From: Halomonas getboli
Lineage (GTDB): Bacteria > Pseudomonadota > Gammaproteobacteria > Pseudomonadales > Halomonadaceae
DNA: 64,000 nucleotides
Direction of reading: 5' to 3'
Assembly (NCBI RefSeq): GCF_023094245.1
Contig: NZ_JALMEW010000010.1
Location: 1-64,000, forward strand
The translations under genes were made by a program, and so were the position numbers. The notes below the pieces were generated by a model. It was given only the letters and a program-made list of their open reading frames with translations, did not search any database and was not told the DNA's origin. This document shows, piece by piece, positions 58,788 through 64,000 of the stretch (position 1 is the stretch's first letter; each line of letters begins with the position of its first letter).

Positions 58788-59612
58788 TCAGTGCTGGCCG
58801 AGTTCGTCGGCCATCTCGCGGGCGCGGGCGGCGCAGGCGTTCATGGCCTCGGCGACGATGCGGCGCATGCCGGCGTCCTCGAAGTGCGAGATGGCGCGCT
58901 CGGTGGTGCCGCCGGGCGACATCACGTTGCGTTTGAGCTCTCCCGGGGTCTTGTCGCTGTCCATCGCCATGCGCGCCGCGCCGAAGGCGGTCTGCATGGC
59001 CAGGCGGCGGGCGGTGTCGGCGGGCAGCCCGAGGCTGACGCCGGCCTCCTCCATGGCCTCGAACATCAGGAAGAAGTAGGCCGGGGCGCTGCCGGAGACC
59101 GCGGTCACGGCTTCCAGCAGACGCTCTTCGTCGACCCACTCGACCAGGCCCACGGCCTCGAGCAGTTCGGTGGCGAGGTCGCGCTGGGCTTCGCTGACCC
59201 GGGGGTTGGCGTAGAGCCCGGCGGCACCGGCGCCGACCAGCGAGGGGGTGTTGGGCATGCAGCGCACCACGGCGAGATCGCCGCCCAGCCAGGCCTCGAG
59301 GGTCTCGGCGGACAGGCCGGCCGCCACCGAGAGGATCAGCGGCTTGCGCTCCTGGACGGCGTCGCGCATGCCGGCGCAGACGTCCTGCATGATCTGCGGC
59401 TTGACCGCCAGCACCACCACGTCGGCCTCGGCCACGGCGGTGGCATTGTCGGTGGCGGTGTGAATGCCATACTTCTCGCGCATCGGGGCGAGCATCTCGT
59501 CGCTGGGCGAGGTGGCGGTGATGGCGTCGCGGGGATAGCCGCTGTCGATCATGCCGCCGATGATGGCGCCGGCCATGTTGCCGGCGCCGATGAAGGTGAC
59601 TTGGCTTGCCAT
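58788..59612 (-). CDS. proC: Pyrroline-5-carboxylate reductase
   Basis: Final step of proline synthesis, using NAD(P)H. The 274 residues have the dinucleotide motif FIGAGNMAGAIIGGM near 6-20 (Rossmann), VLAVKPQIMQDV near 70, and the C-terminal motif SPGGTTERAISHFEDAGMRRIVAEAM near 231-256. Start at the ATG 59610-59612. It lies between yggS and yggT, as in Pseudomonas and E. coli-like clusters, probably cotranscribed. Confidence 0.96.
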   Translation of the reverse strand: MASQVTFIGAGNMAGAIIGGMIDSGYPRDAITATSPSDEMLAPMREKYGIHTATDNATAVAEADVVVLAVKPQIMQDVCAGMRDAVQERKPLILSVAAGLSAETLEAWLGGDLAVVRCMPNTPSLVGAGAAGLYANPRVSEAQRDLATELLEAVGLVEWVDEERLLEAVTAVSGSAPAYFFLMFEAMEEAGVSLGLPADTARRLAMQTAFGAARMAMDSDKTPGELKRNVMSPGGTTERAISHFEDAGMRRIVAEAMNACAARAREMADELGQH

Positions 59613-59678
59613 GCGTTCAGTCCTGTGTGGGTCGGCGAAGGCGCCGCCGGCGGCATGGCCGGTGGCGCCGTGTGGTGA

Positions 59679-60386
59679 TCAGGCGGAGGTGTCTCGTGCG
59701 CCGAAGATGGCGGTGCCGAGTCGCACCTGGGTAGCGCCCTCGGTCACGGCGGCCTCCAGGTCGCCGCTCATGCCCATCGAGAGGGTGTCGAGGCGTGCCT
59801 CGGGGAAGCGCTTGCGCAGGTCTTCCAGCGCCTCGCGCAGTCGGGCGAAGGGCAGGCGCTGGGCGGCGGGATCGTCGGCCGGGGCCGGGATCGCCATCAG
59901 CCCGCGCAGTCGCAGATGCGGCATGGCCAGCACGGCCTCGGCCAGCGCCGGCAGTTCGGCCGGCGACACGCCCGACTTGGAGGGCTCGTCGCTGATGTTG
60001 ACCTGCAGGCAGACGTTCAGCGGCGCCATGCTCTCGGGGCGCTGGGCGTCGAGGCGTCGGGCGATCTTCTCACGGTCCAGGCTGTGCACCCAGGCGAAGT
60101 GCTCGGCCACGTCGCGGGTCTTGTTCGATTGCAATGGGCCGATGAAGTGCCAGACGATAGCGTTCAGGTCCGCGAGCTCGGCCTGTTTCTCCAGCGCCTC
60201 CTGGAGATAGTTCTCGCCGAAGTCGCGCTGGCCCAGGGCATACGCCTCTCGGATCATGGCGGCGGGCTTGGTCTTGCTCACGGCCAGCAGCGTCGCCTCG
60301 CCGGGCGCGCGGCCGGCCTCGGCCAGCGCCGCGTCGAGGCGGCGGCGGGCGTTGGCCAGGGCGTCACAAAGTGCCAGGTCCGTCAT
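59679..60386 (-). CDS. yggS: PLP homeostasis protein YggS (UPF0001)
   Basis: Pyridoxal phosphate-binding protein of alanine-racemase N-terminal fold, involved in vitamin B6 homeostasis. The 235 residues show the PLP lysine Lys38 in LLAVSKTKPAAMIREAY, FGENYLQEALEKQ near 56, and WHFIGPLQSNK near 79. Start at the ATG 60384-60386. It is divergent from pilT with a 54-bp gap, as in Pseudomonas where pilT and the yggS-proC-yggT cluster are adjacent. Confidence 0.95.
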   Translation of the reverse strand: MTDLALCDALANARRRLDAALAEAGRAPGEATLLAVSKTKPAAMIREAYALGQRDFGENYLQEALEKQAELADLNAIVWHFIGPLQSNKTRDVAEHFAWVHSLDREKIARRLDAQRPESMAPLNVCLQVNISDEPSKSGVSPAELPALAEAVLAMPHLRLRGLMAIPAPADDPAAQRLPFARLREALEDLRKRFPEARLDTLSMGMSGDLEAAVTEGATQVRLGTAIFGARDTSA

Positions 60387-60440
60387 GTCGCGAGGTCTAC
60401 CATACTAAGAACACCTTTATCCCGGGAGCAGGGGAATCGC

Positions 60441-61475
60441 ATGGATATTACCGAACTGCTGGCATTCTCGGCAAAACAGAACGCCTCGGATCTCCACCTT
60501 TCGGCCGGCCTGCCGCCGATGATCCGGGTCGATGGCGACATCCGCCGGCTCAACGTGCCGGCGATGGAGGATCGCGAGGTCCGCAAGCTGATCTACGACA
60601 TCCTCACCGACCGCCAGCGGCGCGACTACGAGGAATATCTGGAGACCGACTTCTCCTTCGAGGTGCCGGGGGTCTCGCGCTTCCGCGTCAACGTCTTCCA
60701 TCAGGCGCGCGGCGCCGGGGCGGTGTTCCGCACCATTCCCTCCGAGGTGCTGACCATGGAGGACCTGGGGCTGGGCGAGACGTTCCGCCGCCTGGCGATG
60801 CTGCCGCGTGGGCTGGTGCTGGTGACCGGGCCCACCGGCTCGGGCAAGAGCACCACCCTGGCGGCGATGATCGACTACATCAACGACAACCGCTTCGAGC
60901 ATATCCTCACCATCGAGGATCCGGTGGAATTCGTGCACCGCAGCAAGCGCTGCCTGATCAACCAGCGCGAGGTGCATCGCGATACCCAGGGCTTCGCTCC
61001 GGCGCTGCGCAGCGCCCTGCGCGAGGACCCGGACGTGATCCTGGTCGGCGAGATGCGCGATCTGGAGACCATCCGGCTGGCGCTGACCGCGGCCGAGACC
61101 GGCCACCTGGTGTTCGGTACCCTGCACACTACCTCGGCGGCCAAGACCATCGACCGTATCATCGACGTCTTTCCCGGCGACGAGAAGGCCATGGTGCGCT
61201 CGATGCTCTCGGAGTCGCTGCAGGCGGTGATCTCCCAGACTCTGCTCAAGCGCCAGGGCGGCGGCCGGGTGGCGGCCCACGAGATCCTGATCGCCACCTC
61301 GGCGGTGCGCAACCTGATTCGCGAGGACAAGGTGGCGCAGATCTACTCGGCGATCCAGACCGGCGGCAACCTGGGCATGCAGACCCTGGATGCGGCGCTG
61401 TCGCGGCTGGTGTCCGACAACGTGGTGGCCCGGGAAGAGGCCCAGACCAAGGCCAAGGCGCTGCTCGCCAGCTGA
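60441..61475 (+). CDS. pilT: Type IV pilus retraction ATPase PilT
   Basis: Hexameric ATPase that retracts type IV pili for twitching. The 344 residues show the start MDITELLAFSAKQNASDLHLS, Walker A GPTGSGKS at 130-137, the Asp box HILTIEDPVEFVH, Walker B DPDVILVGEMRDLETI near 195 and the AIRNLIRE-type motif (here SAVRNLIRE). Start at the ATG 60441. Directly upstream of pilU; other pil genes are not in the window. Confidence 0.96.
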   Translation: MDITELLAFSAKQNASDLHLSAGLPPMIRVDGDIRRLNVPAMEDREVRKLIYDILTDRQRRDYEEYLETDFSFEVPGVSRFRVNVFHQARGAGAVFRTIPSEVLTMEDLGLGETFRRLAMLPRGLVLVTGPTGSGKSTTLAAMIDYINDNRFEHILTIEDPVEFVHRSKRCLINQREVHRDTQGFAPALRSALREDPDVILVGEMRDLETIRLALTAAETGHLVFGTLHTTSAAKTIDRIIDVFPGDEKAMVRSMLSESLQAVISQTLLKRQGGGRVAAHEILIATSAVRNLIREDKVAQIYSAIQTGGNLGMQTLDAALSRLVSDNVVAREEAQTKAKALLAS

Positions 61476-61493
61476 CGGCGAAGGAGAATGACG

Positions 61494-62636
61494 ATGACCG
61501 CGAAAGAATGGCTGTATCAGCTGCTCGATATCATGATCGAGAAGGACGCCTCGGACCTGCTGATCTCGGTGGCCGCCCCGCCGACGCTGAAGATGGCCGG
61601 CAAGCTGACGCCGATGGGCGAGGAGGGGCTGTCGGTGGCGCAGGTCGACGAGCTGGTGGCGGCGGCGATGCCGGATACCCACCGCGCGCGCTTCGCCGAC
61701 GAGAACGAGGCCAATTTCGCGCTCAGCCTGCCGGGACGCGGGCGCTTCCGCGTCAGCGCCTTCCGTCAGCGTAACCAGGCGGCCATGGTGCTGCGCCGGA
61801 TCGCCTTCGAGATTCCCCATCTCGAGGAGCTGTCGCTGCCGACGGTGCTCGGCGAGCTGGCCAACATCAAACGCGGGCTGGTGTTCGTGGTCGGTGGCAC
61901 CGGCACCGGCAAGTCGACGACGTTGGCGTCGATGATCCAGCAGCGCAACGAGACCATCGGCGGCCACATCATCAGCATCGAGGACCCGATCGAATACGTG
62001 CATCCGCACAACAAGGCGATCATCAACCAGCGTGAGGTGGGCATCGACACCGAGTCGTTCGAGGTGGCGCTGAAGAACACCCTGCGTCAGGCGCCGGACG
62101 TGATCCTGATCGGCGAGATCCGCACCCGGGAGACCATGGAACATGCCCTGGCCTTCGCCGAGACCGGCCACCTGTGCCTGGCGACCCTGCACGCCAACAA
62201 CGCCAACCAGGCGCTGGACCGGATCATTCACTTCTTTCCCCACGAGCGGCACGATCAGGTGTGGCTCGACCTGTCGCTCAACCTGCAGGCCATCGTCGCC
62301 CAGCAGCTGCTGCCGACCCGGGAAGGTGGCCGCTGTCCGGCCATCGAGATCCTGCTGAAGTCGCCGCTGATTGCCGACCTGATCCGCAAGGGCGAGGTCT
62401 CCGAGGTCAAGAACATCATGGCCCGCTCCCGCGACATGGGCATGCAGACCTTCGATCAGGCGCTCTACGATCTCTACAAGAAGGGGCAGATCAGCGAGGA
62501 GGTGGCGCTGGTGCACGCCGATTCGGCCAACGATCTGCGCATGATGATCAAGTACGGCGACGAGCAGGGAGTGGGGCTGGCGCAGGCCAAGGAGGCGGCC
62601 AGTCATCTGTCCCTGCGCGGCGAGGACGACTATTGA
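61494..62636 (+). CDS. pilU: Type IV pilus retraction accessory ATPase PilU
   Basis: PilT-dependent second retraction ATPase. The 380 residues are longer than PilT, with MIEKDASDLLISVAAPP at 14-30, Walker A GGTGTGKS at 134-141, and PDVILIGEIRTRETMEHAL near 203. The ATG at 61494 is preferred because AAGGAGA lies 6 nt upstream; the ATG at 61488 is too close to it. It is 18 nt after pilT and cotranscribed. Confidence 0.95.
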   Translation: MTAKEWLYQLLDIMIEKDASDLLISVAAPPTLKMAGKLTPMGEEGLSVAQVDELVAAAMPDTHRARFADENEANFALSLPGRGRFRVSAFRQRNQAAMVLRRIAFEIPHLEELSLPTVLGELANIKRGLVFVVGGTGTGKSTTLASMIQQRNETIGGHIISIEDPIEYVHPHNKAIINQREVGIDTESFEVALKNTLRQAPDVILIGEIRTRETMEHALAFAETGHLCLATLHANNANQALDRIIHFFPHERHDQVWLDLSLNLQAIVAQQLLPTREGGRCPAIEILLKSPLIADLIRKGEVSEVKNIMARSRDMGMQTFDQALYDLYKKGQISEEVALVHADSANDLRMMIKYGDEQGVGLAQAKEAASHLSLRGEDDY

Positions 62637-62862
62637 GTCAGGCTATCTGATTCTGAAATAGGGGGCTGGCGGTGATGAAGCAGAGCGAGGGGTTTTTGGC
62701 CAGGGGTGAGGAGCACTGCTCCGAACGGGCGGGCCATGGACGGCCCGCACCGGCCCTGCAGGCGGCACAGGATGCAAGATCACCGCAGGGCCAAAGTAGC
62801 GCCCAAGGATGGGTTCATAGCGCCCTCGCGACGCTTTATCACCGGCGTGTTGAAAGTCGTAC
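62637..62862. repeat. Intergenic structured repeat region with copy 2 of the 39-nt repeat
   Basis: 226 bp between pilU and anmK. It contains hairpins GCGGGCC (62729-62735) / GGCCCGC (62742-62748) and GGCCCTGC (62752-62759) / GCAGGGCC (62785-62792), and the repeat GGATGGGTTCATAGCG starting at 62807 (to 62845). The GGGCCATGGACGGCC and CAAGGATGGGTTC blocks look like a dispersed, non-coding gammaproteobacterial repeat. No credible ORF. Confidence 0.6.
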
Positions 62863-63993
62863 TCAGGGCGCGAAGAGGCCGCCCAGCACCCGCGGGCCGG
62901 TGGCGCCGGTGACCGAGGGCAGGTTGCCGGGCAGGCCTTCGAGGCGGCACCAGGCCAGCCAGGCGAAGGCGGCGGCCTCGAGCCAGTCGGGCGACCAGCC
63001 GAAGGCCTCGGCGGTTTCCAGCCGCGTGTCGGGCATGCGTCGCGCCAGGCGGGCCAGCAGGTCCGGGTTATGGGCGCCGCCGCCGCAGGGGATCAGGCAC
63101 TCGGCGGGCGGCGCGTCGTAGGCGTCGCGGGCCATGTCCACGGCCAGCGCCACGCTGGTGGCGGTCAGCTCGGCCAGGGTCGCCTGGACGTCCTCGGGCC
63201 GCTCGTCACCATGGAGATGCGTATCCAGCCAGTCGAGATGGAAGACCTCGCGCCCGGTGCTGCGCGGCGGCGGGCGGTGGAAGAAGGGCTCGGCGAGCAG
63301 CCGCTCGAGCAGGGCCTCGTCGACCCGGCCTGAGGCCGCCCAGGCGCCGTCGGCGTCGAAGGCGCCGCCGCGATGGCGCATGTGCCAGGCGTCCAGCAGG
63401 GCGTTGGCCGGGCCGCTGTCGAAGCCGAGCGGGGCGCGCTCGTCCTCCGCGGGCGGCAGTAGGGTGAGATTGGCGAAGCCGCCCAGGTTCAGGACCAGCC
63501 GCCACTGGCCCGGCGCGCGGAACAGTGACTCATGAAAGGCGGGCGCCAGGGGCGCGGCCTGGCCGCCGGCGGCCAGGTCGCGGCGGCGGAAGTCGGCGAC
63601 CACCGCGCAGCCGGTGAGCTCGGCCAAGAGGTTCGGGTTGTCGAGCTGCAGGGTGTAGGCCGGCCCGCCGTGGTGGCCCCGGGGGGCATGCTCGACGGTC
63701 TGGCCATGGCTGCCCACCGCGGCGATGTCGTCGGGAGCGAGTCCGGTATCCGCCAGCAGCCCGGCCACCGCTCGGGCCTGAGCTTCGCAGAAGTCATGCT
63801 CGGCCGCGGCCAGCTCGGCGAAGCGGGCGCCGTCGGCATGGCACAGCGTCCACAGGCGATCGCGCAGCGCCGGAGGCATCGGCTCGCCGCGGGTGGCGAT
63901 CAGGCGGGGAGGGTGCGTCGCCGAGCACTTGACCAGGGCGGCGTCGATGCCGTCGAGACTGGTGCCGGACATCAGGCCGATGAAGTAGGGCAT
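62863..63993 (-). CDS. anmK: Anhydro-N-acetylmuramic acid kinase
   Basis: Cytosolic kinase that phosphorylates and opens 1,6-anhydro-MurNAc, recycling peptidoglycan. The 376 residues have the family start YFIGLMSGTSLDGIDAALV (3-21), AVGSHGQTVEHAPRG near 91 with the catalytic Asp/His region nearby, LNLGGFANLTLLP near 167, and CGGGAHNPDLLARL near 306. The gene appears complete: the ATG is at 63991-63993, just inside the window edge. Convergent with pilU. Confidence 0.95.
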   Translation of the reverse strand: MPYFIGLMSGTSLDGIDAALVKCSATHPPRLIATRGEPMPPALRDRLWTLCHADGARFAELAAAEHDFCEAQARAVAGLLADTGLAPDDIAAVGSHGQTVEHAPRGHHGGPAYTLQLDNPNLLAELTGCAVVADFRRRDLAAGGQAAPLAPAFHESLFRAPGQWRLVLNLGGFANLTLLPPAEDERAPLGFDSGPANALLDAWHMRHRGGAFDADGAWAASGRVDEALLERLLAEPFFHRPPPRSTGREVFHLDWLDTHLHGDERPEDVQATLAELTATSVALAVDMARDAYDAPPAECLIPCGGGAHNPDLLARLARRMPDTRLETAEAFGWSPDWLEAAAFAWLAWCRLEGLPGNLPSVTGATGPRVLGGLFAP

Positions 63994-64000
63994 AAGGGCT

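Overview
The window is about 64 kb of GC-rich chromosome from a gammaproteobacterium. Gene content and order point to the Halomonadaceae (Halomonas or Chromohalobacter type): core-gene order is shared partly with Escherichia coli and partly with Pseudomonas, many proteins are acidic, and the cbrA-cbrB-pcnB-folK-panB-panC block is arranged as in Pseudomonas. This assignment is inferred from gene order and protein character, not from a database search. Nearly all of the window is conserved housekeeping DNA with short gaps. Possible accessory items are a lone HNH nuclease gene, an iron-complex ABC transporter, two EamA-type exporters and an MFS transporter.

Layout. 1-3,000: the 5' part of pyruvate kinase faces gapA across a gap with two HexR-like sites, followed by a VanX-type dipeptidase. 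3,070-4,290: tmRNA and smpB, with a 127-bp tandem repeat that duplicates the tmRNA 3' end plus its terminator. 4,400-8,000: ratA-ratB, bamE, fur and recN. 8,040-12,060: the heat-shock genes grpE, dnaK and dnaJ with two clear sigma-32 promoters. 12,130-18,570: HNH nuclease, exporter, iron ABC transporter operon, DUF2218 protein and a second exporter. 18,640-24,650: dapB, then carA-carB-greA behind a leader containing a strong intrinsic terminator. 24,800-31,600: yhbY, rlmE, ftsH, folP, glmM, tpiA and secG. 31,630-40,710: tRNA-Leu(GAG), initiator tRNA-Met, rimP-nusA-infB-rbfA-truB-rpsO-pnp, the classic translation and RNA-decay superoperon. 40,800-45,250: MFS transporter, thiolase, panC and panB.

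The most interesting part is 45,360-54,070 on the minus strand, transcribed in the order dksA, gluQ, cbrX-like, cbrA, cbrB, a non-coding RNA, pcnB, folK. Between cbrB and pcnB lies an 854-bp gap with no convincing protein gene. It carries a sigma-54 promoter (TGGCACG-N4-CTGCT), an upstream inverted pair TGTTAC/GTAACA resembling CbrB sites, and a transcript of about 490 nt. In that transcript five perfect AACAACAACAA motifs, plus several partial ones, sit mostly in hairpin loops, and it ends at a hairpin terminator. This matches the position, promoter type and decoy logic of the Pseudomonas sRNA CrcZ, which titrates Hfq/Crc in carbon catabolite repression. I read it as a CrcZ-type RNA outside Pseudomonas.

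54,290-64,000: aminotransferase and sfsA; metX-metW; yggT, proC and yggS; pilT-pilU; and anmK. Two partial copies of an intergenic repeat lie near 58,070 and 62,810. Long open frames opposite real genes are frequent and are treated as GC-rich artefacts.
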